A stretch of DNA of 64,000 bases from Polytrichum commune. Its lineage: Eukaryota > Streptophyta > Polytrichopsida > Polytrichales > Polytrichaceae. Both the position numbers and the translations under genes were made by a program. The notes under the pieces were generated by a model, which saw only the letters and a list, made by a program, of their open reading frames with translations, had not been told where the DNA came from and did not search any database. The stretch spans positions 29,326,001 to 29,390,000 of the forward strand of contig OX485809.1 in the NCBI GenBank assembly GCA_950295325.1. The letters run 5' to 3'. The number at the start of each line of letters is the position of its first letter. Position 1 is the first letter of the stretch. This document shows positions 41,331 through 51,408 of the stretch, in pieces.

Positions 41331-41505
41331 CCACAAATCGCCGGGTAAAACAAAAGTATTTACTTCAATACTATCTTAGATACATACACATATGTAGACA
41401 TAGTATTAAACATAGTATTACACATAGTATTATATATACTATTACACCTAGAATAAATACTTGAATAAATACTAGATACCATCGTACTACTCATAGTATC
41501 CCACA

Positions 41506-42606
41506 ATGTCCAAAATACCATATGAAATACAAGTTATCTACTTTATACGAACACAAATTACATACTCTAGCAAAATTCTATACTCAAGCAAAATACCATA
41601 CTCAAGAAAATACAATACTCAAACAAAATACCATACTCAAGCAAAATACCATACTCAAGCAAAATGCCATACTCAAGCAAAATGCCATACTCAAGAAAAA
41701 TACTATACTCAAGCAAAATACTATACTCAAGCAAAATACCATACCCAAGCAAAATATCACACCCAAGCAAAATACCATACTCAAGAAAAATACCATACTC
41801 AAACAAAATACCATACTCAAACAAAATGCCATACTCAAGCAACACACCATATTCAAACAAAATACCATACTCAAGCAACATGCCATGCTCAAGAAAAATA
41901 CTATACTCAAGCAAAATACCATACTCAAGCAAAATACCATACCCAAACAAAACACTATACTCAAACAAAATACAAATACCATACAATTAATCCAAAATAC
42001 ACATACTTCCTACTCAAACAAATAAAAAGCATAACACCCGCCAAAACTAACCCTTTCACTATAACCAAAAACATAATCATAAAAAACCAAAGAATAAATA
42101 AGACTAAAACCCGACCACACCCAAACATCATACACACACCCACAACAAATTCCGTACTCTATAATAAAAGATACCATCATACTAGCCATGATACCATACT
42201 ACGGCCAAAATACAATATGAAATATAAATACAATCACTTTACTTTACACATGCACAAAGACAGAACTCAAACGAAACAATATACACACCCAAAATACAAA
42301 CCCCACACAAAATACATATTACACCCAAAATATAATCCTCACCAAACATATAAACTCCACCAAAAATACAAACCCCACCCAACATACGAAACACATCCAA
42401 AATACACATACTTCTTACCCAAACAAGTAAGAAACATAACACCCGCCACAACCAACCCTTCCACCACAACCAAATATATATTCACAAAATATCAAAAAAC
42501 AGATATCACTAAACCAAACACACCTTACCCAAACCTCAAAACCCACCCAAAACTATACTACAACCCAAAACAAAATACCACGAAAAATACTCAACTTCCA
42601 TGTTAA
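41506..42606 (+). CDS. A/C-rich open frame with YHTQAK repeats
   Basis: A 366-codon frame from ATG 41506 is dominated by the hexapeptide YHTQAK, encoded by the 18-bp minisatellite at about 41560-41985. It continues with Lys/Thr/Pro/His/Asn-rich text in which modules such as KYKPHP and TPATTNPSTTTK recur. Stops contain T and the strand is poor in G and T, so long frames arise easily here in all three phases. Coding status is doubtful. If real, it would be a low-complexity leader of ORF2, since the module near 42437-42485 recurs just before the 2A motif at 44594-44650. It has no recognisable domain. Confidence 0.3.
   Translation: MSKIPYEIQVIYFIRTQITYSSKILYSSKIPYSRKYNTQTKYHTQAKYHTQAKCHTQAKCHTQEKYYTQAKYYTQAKYHTQAKYHTQAKYHTQEKYHTQTKYHTQTKCHTQATHHIQTKYHTQATCHAQEKYYTQAKYHTQAKYHTQTKHYTQTKYKYHTINPKYTYFLLKQIKSITPAKTNPFTITKNIIIKNQRINKTKTRPHPNIIHTPTTNSVLYNKRYHHTSHDTILRPKYNMKYKYNHFTLHMHKDRTQTKQYTHPKYKPHTKYILHPKYNPHQTYKLHQKYKPHPTYETHPKYTYFLPKQVRNITPATTNPSTTTKYIFTKYQKTDITKPNTPYPNLKTHPKLYYNPKQNTTKNTQLPC
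41560..41985 (+). repeat. 18-bp minisatellite (ACCATACTCAAGCAAAAT)
   Basis: About two dozen units of 18 bp run head to tail with small substitutions (AAGCAA, AAACAA or AAGAAA variants; some CCC for CTC). Because 18 is a multiple of three, the array remains open in all three forward frames and also in two reverse frames, which explains the several overlapping open frames at this place. Confidence 0.92.
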
Positions 42607-42639
42607 AAATTAACAAAAACCATAATAAACTAGAACGAG

Positions 42640-42656
42640 CTCGGCCTACCGGCCTC
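42640..42656 (+). repeat. 17-bp GC motif CTCGGCCTACCGGCCTC, copy 1
   Basis: Identical 17-bp copies occur at 42640-42656, 43461-43477 and 44464-44480 within DNA that otherwise nearly lacks G. The core GGCC-TACC-GGCC can form a short hairpin. The preserved identity contrasts with the diverged surroundings. Confidence 0.9.
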
Positions 42657-43460
42657 GCCAATAAAGAAAACAAAAAACAAAAAAAGATAAAAGAAAATAT
42701 CAACAAAACAAAAACATACCAAAAAACCAAAACCACAGCTAATATAACAAGGCATAAACCACCCAACACCCCTTACCAACAAAGACCCATCAACACAATT
42801 AATATATCCCCTATGAGATTAGAAATCCTTTTGTATTCCTATAATACAAACATCTACGCTGCCCTACAACCACAATACACCTCTTATGCAATAAATGATA
42901 TACTATCAAAAAACAAAGAAATCCAACCACACCCTAGTACCATATACACACCTACAACAAAGTCCACACTCTTTAAAACTAGATATTATCATACTAAGCA
43001 TGATATCCTACAATACCCAAAATACCATATAAAACACAAGTACAACTACCTTACTATATACACACACAAAGACAATACTCAAACAATATACTACACGCAT
43101 CCAAAATACAAACCCCACCCAAACTCAATGTTACACCCAAAATATAGACCTCAACAAAAATACAAACTTCATTATACATATAAAACCTTACCGAAATTAA
43201 ACATAAACCCTACGGACAAACACAAGAAACAAACAAACATAACCAAAGCACACATCCAAAATACAAAACACACATATACAAAACCAAAACCATATCAAAC
43301 ACAAAAGACAATAAGAAAACATACAAACACACACCATATCACTACAAATACAACAACCCACAATACCACCTCACCCCTTTCAAAAAAAAATCCCCTAAAA
43401 CACCAAAACACCAAAACATAAAAACACAAAACATAATCCACGACAACCACCTAAGAAGGG

Positions 43461-43477
43461 CTCGGCCTACCGGCCTC
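43461..43477 (+). repeat. 17-bp GC motif, copy 2
   Basis: The second exact copy of the hairpin-capable CTCGGCCTACCGGCCTC motif, 821 bp after the first. Confidence 0.9.
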
Positions 43478-44463
43478 ATACCCATACTCATCCCACCCCA
43501 AAAAACCAATAAAAACAAATATCAAACACTCAAATCACACCAAAACATTAACCCAAATCTTTACCTCAAAAAACAACTCCATCCCCACACTAAGCACAAA
43601 ATTGCACCCAAACACAAAAAGGTTTTAGCCCACCGACCACGCCATAAAAGTTATAAATACCAATCTACAAACGAAGAGAAACCAAAAGTAATAACAATCT
43701 ACAACACACACCTCTTACCCAAACAACTTGAAAAAATCACATCCATCCTACACTACAATGCCCATCCAACCCACAAACACCCCCAACCTCACTCAAAATA
43801 CATATCACATCCAAAACATAGACTCCATCCAAGACACAACTCTCATCCAAAGAATAAACTTCATCTGAAATATAGAATCCGCTCAAAACTTAGACTTTAC
43901 CCTAAAAACAAAGTGCATCCACAACAACGCCCAAAGCATAATACCCACTCAAAACAAGAAACCCAACCTAACCTAGAACCTCACCCACTATCTAAAAAAC
44001 ATCCCAACCTACGCTCAAAAAACACACCATACCCTAGTTCCAAATCCAACCTCCACTCGAAATACAAATCATATCACAATTACAAAATGACCTTGTCCTA
44101 CCATCTCCACCACAAACCAAACCCTATCACAACCAAATGGAAACCACGCACAACTACAAAACACGTACTCCAAGACAACTCACATACACACCTCTTAACC
44201 AAATATAACACCCACCAAAACCACAAATCATTCCCCAGAAACCACCCCTACTCAAAACTAAATTTGCACACTAAACAAAAATTCAAACCGAAAAACAAAG
44301 CAACCTCAACCTACCAACCTCACCTCTCAACAAACACCAAAGCATACCTACAAAACAAATGCTCCAAAAATAGACCCTACCCTAACTTCGAACACCATCA
44401 CAAAATCAAAAACCTAATAAGCCCTCATACAAAATACCAACCCCACCCAAAAAACACAATGGC

Positions 44464-44480
44464 CTCGGCCTACCGGCCTC
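44464..44480 (+). repeat. 17-bp GC motif, copy 3
   Basis: The third exact copy of CTCGGCCTACCGGCCTC, 1003 bp after the second and about 240 bp before the 2A motif. Confidence 0.9.
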
Positions 44481-44701
44481 GCCACACAAATAATAACAAA
44501 TACCACTTCATAAATAATTGGAAACCTAACTCAATAACAAGCCAAAAATCTATAAATAATACAAAACCACACTTCTCACCCATACAAATAGAAAACACCA
44601 TACCCGCTATACCTAACCTCTCTACCACAACCAAATTCACAATCACAATATATCCAAAAATAATCCACTTCCACGGATACTACTTCATTACCAAACTAGA
44701 A

Positions 44702-44740
44702 TTACTAAAGTGCGGGGACATAGAATCCAACCCCGGACCA
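44702..44740 (+). other. 2A ribosome-skipping motif
   Basis: The codons read LLKCGDIESNPGP. The invariant part of 2A peptides is D-x-E-x-N-P-G-P, with skipping between Gly (44735-44737) and the final Pro (44738-44740). The preceding residues GYYFITKLELLKCG are hydrophobic with Leu and Lys, as in functional 2A sequences. A 2A at the head of ORF2 would release the A/C-rich leader peptide from the enzymatic polyprotein. 2A-like motifs are documented in several animal and trypanosome non-LTR elements. Confidence 0.85.
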
Positions 44741-45956
44741 ATGCCTAACATACTACATACACATCCTGCTACACACAAAAAGAGAGCCAACATATACTTC
44801 ATCCCAAACACTATAAAACTACAACCTGAATACCAACACATAGCAAATACATTTGCTCCCATACTAAAAAATACACACCCACTACACCATCAAGCAATAA
44901 ATATCCACCCACATCTACATCAATACATCCAAATACAAAGGCAATCACCACTAACCCATATGCTATATGCTATAGTCATCACCATCCACCCCTCAATAGA
45001 CACATGCAATAGTATACTAGCCCAACCCCAAAATTACCACTTTAACGACATATGGACCAACACATTAATTATTAGACTAGCTAACCTCACCAACCCCCCC
45101 AAAAGGCACATATTGACACCTCACCCCTACACAACATTTCTAGGAAACAATCAAGATATAATACTCCCAAAAAATTCAATACACACAGAAATATATGAAT
45201 TCATTCACAACCAAGATACTACACCCACACCCATCACCCTCCAAAACAAATTTACCTTCCTCCCAAATCAATTAATCACTGAAGCACTTCGATGCCTAGA
45301 AAGCATAAACGAATACTCGCACCCACCCCCACCCCCAACTACTCCCGCACCAACCATAAGAATCAACACAGACATTGTACACGAAACAAACATAATAACA
45401 TGGAATGCATCATCACTCAACACTTCACTGCCAAACCTACAAAGCCTAATAAACAATTCGCTAAACAACACAGCAATCATACATATCCAAGAAACCAAAC
45501 TAACTGCAAACAAATCTACAAAATACATACAAAATCTATTTCCGGAATTTAAACTCATATTAAACAACACACATGCACTCATAAGATGCAGACAACAAAG
45601 AATGCCCTATACACCCGGAAGAGGAGGCCTACTCACACTTATCCACAAAAAATATGCATTCCCTGAGAATATTACCAAAATTCCCACACCAGCAAATATC
45701 TCTCCATACCTACAAATCATTAAAATCAACAATCACCCACTAATACCTTGGCTAATCATACATATGTATATGCCTACACACTTAGAAGACATACACCTCA
45801 TCCCACACCTTAAGAACGAAATCACTAATCAAATCACTATAAACCCCAATCACATATACACATTATGTGGCGACTTTAACCGAGATATTGCACTTAGGGG
45901 CAGGCAAAATAACAACATTAACACCTCCCACAAGAAAAAGACTACCAATGGAAAAT

Positions 45957-48900
45957 TTTTACTGCATCACTCAACCTAGAATATATCCCAACTAACACTC
46001 GCATCTCCAGACAAGGAGGCTATAACTACACATCAACAAGTCTAATAGATGGATTCTACATCCACTCACCAGACAACAGCAAATTCATCTCCACCACAAA
46101 TACAAATATGAATCTAAACTCAGACCATTATCAAGTTGCACTACATATTCCCCACAACACCCTTATAGCCAGATCCCCACCCCCCACAAACACATCACCA
46201 AGTAGAATACTAAACCCAATACCACCAGAAAATATCGAAAAATTCAACATAACATTCTTCGAAGAAAACTCTGCACAAATAAAAATCCTTACCACATTAC
46301 TAGAAAACCATCAACACTTAAGCCCGGATCAATGGTGTGAACCCTTTGAGTGGTCCACCACTCTGCGGGATCACTTTTAGTTAGAATGTTAGCATTAAAA
46401 GTTAGAATTGATAGGGAATTTAGGGAAAATTAGTTCATTTAGCATTTAGACTAGAAGAATAAAGGTCAAAATGAAACTAAGTAGTGCTAGAAGATAGCAA
46501 AGTAGAAAAAATATGTTAGCTAGTAAAAACAACTAACTAAGCAAATATTAGTAGATGCTAGCTATTAAGCAAATGTTAGTAGATGCTAGCTAAGCAAGTG
46601 TTAGTTTATTAGTTAGTGTGAGGCACACAAGACTATTGGAGGTGTTTTGCGTAAGAAGACAAAACCGGCTTGAAGATTTTTGAAGAAAATTAGAAAGAGA
46701 GCAAAGGGGCTACTTGCCCACTTGTCCCCTTGCCAACTCGATGGCGGAAAAATTAGAAAGATTTCTAAGGTATCCGTCGGAGCCACCTTGGCGAGAGGGT
46801 GGCAACCTCAACTGGGAAAACCCCCAAGCCAAAATTTCGGGAAAGGGTTTGAAAAATGGATCCGGTGGAGGAGGGGTCCAACCCTTTTGTGAGAGGGTTT
46901 AAAAACCCCTCCTTCCACCTTGTAGCTCTCTCTTTTTCTCTAGTTTTTGGACGAAACCCTGCTTCAATGTAGTTAGGAAAAAATCCTTTAGCATGTATTC
47001 TCAATGGCTTAAGACAAGGGCTTGAGAAACTCCTCTACTCTCTCTCCTAGTTAGAATGTGTGTTTATTAACACACCAACAAAATTATTCCTTCTTTTGTA
47101 GAGGTAGGTTGGATGGTAGAGTTTTGAGTGGAGACATTGTAGACCTCATCTGCCAATGCCTTGAAAGCTTAGTTCAGAAGCTAGAACAAGATACTTATCA
47201 TTTTTCTCTTAGAGAGATTTCATATAGCTATCCATAGCCGTTTCCCATTTGTGATTTGGTTAAGATGACAATTAGTTATGGATTTCCAAAGATGGAGTAG
47301 AAAAAACTGGGTGGTCTTCTGGGTAGCGGCTGCTGGATCAGACCTGCAAGCCCAATAGGAATTTTAATTCCAAGAAGTTATATTTTTCCCAAGTAGAACT
47401 TTTGTGTAGCTTTCCAAAAAGGCTTAGAACATTTTATTTGAGCATGATTTGAATTAGATATGAATTGTGTAAGATGGGATACATACTTTGAGAACTTTTG
47501 GTTGACTGCTGCATTACAGAGGACCTGCTGGGTTCACTTCGGCTTACCTTTCTAATCACATATTTTTATCAAATACATATTTTTAATATCTCTTCAGGGT
47601 CATATAGAACGTTTGATTTGAATAAGATTTGAATTAGATATGAATTGTTGAAGGCGAGATACATATTTTAAGCCTTCTTGATTGACTGCTGTGTTACAAG
47701 GAGTCTGCTGAATTTCTATTAGCTTAACCTGCTGATGTCATAATTTTCCTAGTTAGAACATATTCATAGTTTTCCAATGGTATAAGGAAAGCCTAGACCC
47801 AAGTAGTAAGGAATGTGCTATGAATTTTTGAAGTTAGAAGTTAGATAGGTGGGTTAGAAGGGTCGGTTGAATCGACCTCACACTTCCAACCCTCATAACT
47901 TTTGCATTTCTTATCCGATTCAAGTGAATTTTAGATCATTGGAAAGATAATTAGGTGCACTAAGTATAAATATTATTCTTAGGATTAAATTACAGTGTAG
48001 AATAAATACTTTATATTTTAATTGTTAACTAAGGTACGGTTACTACCAAACTAGTTACAAAGAAGGAGGCAAGGTCGACGCTAGGGAAGTGGAGTAAGGA
48101 AGGAGGTAGCGGCTTGGCCTACATCGAGCCCAAATCAACCGAAGAGAATTGAGGTAAATTAACTAACTTTAAGCCTTCCATTTAGGATTGGAGGGAGCGC
48201 GGCTAAGGTACGCATCTCTAAACCCACTCACCTATCTCGTAAGGTCAAGTGGCTTGACCACTTGACCGCCAAGGGAATACCCAACTCCATTGTTTTCGGG
48301 GCCCTTGGTATGTTTTGTGGTAGTAGCTTCATTTATTAGCAAGTTTCGTGTGTGGTAAGTCGGATTAATCACCGACACGACCACTCTGAATGTTGTTGGT
48401 GGAAATGTGGGGTTAATGACCTGCGAATCCACTGTTATGTTGTTGGCCCCATAGATTGGGAGTAATGGCCCCAATTTATGAAGATTGTGCAACAGGTTGA
48501 ACCTACAGGTTGCCCGTCACCCTAGTCCCATTAAGTTATAATTTCGTAGTCTATCCAGTGTAAACACACCTGACAATTAAAACATACGAAATAAATCGTA
48601 AACCCTTGTTGGCAAGAGACCCGAGGTAAGGGGTGATGCCTAATATGTGAATGTAATGAGGTAGGTGCCTTGGTTTCAAGGCTGGTGCGTTTGCGCGTAG
48701 AATAGGTTGTAGGTTAAGATTATAACTAGATAGGAAATTAGTTAGTGGAGTTTAGAGCCACACTAGTAAAAAACTAAGGTCCAACCTCCGGAGGTACTAC
48801 GACGTATATTTAATTTCTCTTAAAAATCTAACTACTCACGTTATACAGCTATCATTCGGGTTCGGCTTGGGCGCCTGCAAATGCAGGCCACCTTCACCGA

Positions 48901-49730
48901 AGGGCTTGTGTGATACTTTTAGGCTCCCTCGAAAGGGGGTGGCCCAAAAGTACCACAAATGGGTAGAAGCCTGTACAACATTTTACCATATTGTAAACAA
49001 AATTTCAGAAACAATTGAAAAAACATGTAAAGCAGACCCGTTACCAAACCTTACGAGCAGAACATCACAACAAGGTGGTTTTCTGCCACGAAAACTGGCC
49101 AGAGAATGAAAAAGACACCTCAACACATACCACCTTATGAGAAAAACCATATACATTGCACAACACGATCCACTCTGGCAAGCACACCCCATCCTAAAGA
49201 ATATACGAAACCACCAACACACAAACATCCCACATCCACCTATCACAACGGCACCTCCTACTGAGTGGATTAATATCATAGCAACCATAGCAAAAAAAGC
49301 AAATAAAGAAGCCAGAAAAATCACCATAAAATACACCAAAGACTGCATTCTAAAAGCCGTATCAAAATACAGACAAATGTACGAAAGAAGCCCCCAAAAA
49401 ATAAATCGGAAAGTCTTCAAGAACACTGAAACCTCACCCCTGGACTCCAATAACAACCCTAGACAAAACAATATACTAACCAACCCAGAAGATATCGCAT
49501 CAGAAATTTACATACAACAATCCATCAGTAACCGTCCTACAGTTCCCATATGCAAATACCAAAATACACATCCACTACACTGCACATGTGGAGTCCGACA
49601 ATATCCATGGCATGACCTAGACGGATACATAATTGACAAGCGAGGAGAACCCCACACCCCTCTACACATGTATTTTGACCAAGAAACATACGACTTTTGT
49701 CTTAAAAACCTAAGTAATAACAAAGCCCCA
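45957..49730 (+). pseudogene. ORF2 part 2: end of APE domain and linker, split by solo LTR
   Basis: After the frameshift the APE domain continues through SLIDGFYIHSP and NSDHYQV (NSDH at 46117-46128, the catalytic SDH motif). The frame runs into the LTR at 46336 and resumes in phase after 48962, once one AATGG copy is discounted, with KWVEACTTFYHIVNKI. It is a linker rich in Lys, Asn and Thr up to LSNNKAP at 49709-49729, the conserved NKAPGPD block that opens reverse transcriptase and is cut here by the second LTR. A frame slip also lies around 49105-49137. Confidence 0.7.
46336..48957. mobile_element. Solo LTR, 2.6 kb, TSD AATGG
   Basis: The element starts TGTGAACCCTTTGAGTGG and ends AGTACCACA, the TG...CA termini of LTRs. 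The 5-bp target duplication AATGG is at 46331-46335 and 48958-48962. No second LTR, primer binding site, gag or pol reading frame was recognised inside, so it is best read as a solo LTR left by recombination. At 2622 bp it is long for an LTR, and a non-autonomous element cannot be fully excluded. A TTTAAAAACC stretch near 46899 may be the TATA region. Confidence 0.85.
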
Positions 49731-51403
49731 TGTGAGCCCAAATTGATGCCCACATTGGTTGTTAACACTTGTAAAACATTACAAGTGGTATTTTGGTGAT
49801 TTATAATTATTCATAAAAATATAAAAAGACTGAAGCTTGAAGAAAACTTAGTTTGAAGTATTAGGCTTTGTGGAGTGGATTTAAGTAGGAGAAGGACAAA
49901 CCTTGGTAAACTGTGGTAGGTAGAAAACCAATGTTAGTTAAATGTTTGAATTAGGATCCTTGTTGAACATTTGAAGGAGGAAGGCTTAGGAGATAGGATT
50001 AAAGCCTACAAAGTAGGAGGAGATCTCGAGGGCTTATCGTGAGCCTTAAGGGTGCTCACCCCCTTAAACTCACTATATAATCCCTCATTCTTCCCTCACT
50101 CATCCTCTCTTTCCTTCGTGCTCCAAGGCACCCCACGTGTTATAAGTGTGGGTGTGTTGGAAGCAAGATTGGAGCACATGTGTGTGCTTAGTTTTTAGTT
50201 GGAGAGCCAAGGCTAGTCGGCCTTGAAGAGGGTTTGACCTCTTGTTAGAATTAGTTTTGGTATGAATAATTTTAAGATATTTTATGGCTTCAAGTTGTAT
50301 TATTTAAGTTCATATTTTTTGGGTATTTCTTAAGTAGTCTAGGTTGTAAGGGGCATAACTTCCGAGCAGAAGAAGATACTTCGTTGAAATTTAGAGGGTT
50401 AGTAAACAACTTGTTTATATGAACATGGTCAAAATTTGAGGATGTTTGGAGTACTGGAGCAGCAGTTATGACATTCTGAACTTCGCCTATATTTTTGAGC
50501 TGAAATGGGCATAACTCCTGGACAGAGGTTTGGAAACGTATGAAACTTTGAGGGATGCTTTGTTCTTAGGTTTCCTAGTTGTGGTACAAATTTCAAGTCA
50601 TTCCAAGTAGATGAGAAGGATATATATTATTCTGAAGTGTTTTCAAGAGTTGCTGACTAAAAATGCCATAACGTTTTGGCAGAAAATGAAAATAGTTTGA
50701 AATTTCAGGGGGTCATAAACAATTAGTTTTTGTGATTGCTCCCAAAATTTGAAGTTCTTTGGAGCCTGTGAGAGGAAGTTATGACATTCTGAAATCTGGG
50801 TAGACTGACACACTAAAATGGTCATAACTGTCGGACAGAAAATGAGATAGGCTCACAAATTGGTGAGATGTTTTTTGCTTTGTCTCCCTAGTTACAGATA
50901 AAATTTCAGGACATTTCGAGAAGTAATGGGAAAGTTACATTATTAGCTAGTAAAGTCGAGGGGAACAAAGGAAGTTTGCTTGGTTCCATTAGGGATAACC
51001 ATTAGTTCATTAAACCAATATAGTGGTTGAAGCGTGAGGTGAAAACTACAATAAGTGACAAGTATTTATAAATACTTAAACTTGTGTAATTCATGGAATC
51101 AATAAGCGAGAACTCATGTAGTAGTGTGGAGTCGACAACAATGACTCGCTTCACAAGAGGGATATCTTTGAAGGCATTCGTGGTCAAAGCGGCCGGGTGG
51201 ACTTTAGAGAAGTACAAGGATGTACCATTACTCGAGGTTAAGGAGTGTAAGAAGACATAGTATAGACTTGACTAAGTTGTGTATATTCCAACGATAGATT
51301 GGAATCATACATTGTGTTACAAAGAGAGAAATCTCTACATGTCATTATAAACTTCTCCATTCGGGCTAGGACGAAATTGAAGGGTGGAGGCTTTTTGGTG
51401 ACA
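49731..51403. mobile_element. Solo LTR, 1.67 kb, TSD CCCCA
   Basis: The element starts TGTGAGCCCAAATTGATG and ends TTTTTGGTGACA, flanked by CCCCA at 49726-49730 and 51404-51408. The string ACTCACTATATAATCCCTC near 50070 looks like a promoter TATA box with a start site just downstream. No internal region or second LTR is present. It interrupts the NKAP-GPD block of the reverse transcriptase exactly. Its first bases resemble those of the other solo LTR (TGTGARCCC), but the interiors differ. Confidence 0.9.
50354..50880 (+). repeat. 156-bp tandem modules inside the solo LTR
   Basis: CATAAC-anchored units recur at 50354, 50510, 50667 and 50823, a spacing of 156-157 bp. Each has ATAACTYC-GGACAGA-like text followed by GAAACTTTGAGGG or AAATTTCAGGGG-like text. 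The units are quite diverged. Confidence 0.7.
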
Positions 51404-51408
51404 CCCCA

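Larger units (their letters stand above)
42600..43912 (+). other. A/C-rich leader with diverged internal duplications
   Basis: This stretch contains an open frame of 273 codons (42600-43421) with no recognised domain. Segments near 42090-42400 and 42930-43190 are diverged direct duplicates, sharing in order ACACACCYACAACAAA, GATACCATCATACTA-like text, CACAAAGACA and ACCCAAAATATA. Guanine is almost absent on the plus strand except in three copies of a 17-bp GC-rich motif. Confidence 0.5.
43913..45979 (+). pseudogene. ORF2 part 1: A/C-rich N-terminus, 2A motif, APE endonuclease
   Basis: The frame is open from 43913 (no ATG there) to a stop at 45977-45979. At 44702-44740 it encodes LLKCGDIESNPGP, matching the D-[VI]-E-x-N-P-G-P consensus of 2A ribosome-skipping peptides, so the product would separate before the last proline. 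From about 45388 an AP-endonuclease-type domain begins: NIITWNASSL (Asn motif), IIHIQETKL (catalytic Glu) and TLCGDFNRD (GDFN, about 45869). The frame is lost near 45955-45970 in an A/T run, after which the domain continues in another frame. The third exact GC-hairpin motif lies at 44464-44480. Confidence 0.75.

Noticed and set aside
41560-41985. CRISPR-like array of short regular repeats
   Set aside because: Units are directly adjacent with no spacers, and the genome is a plant nuclear genome.
41567-41986. Long open frames on the minus strand across the 18-bp array
   Set aside because: They mirror the in-phase minisatellite; a repeat with a length divisible by three is open in several frames without being coding.
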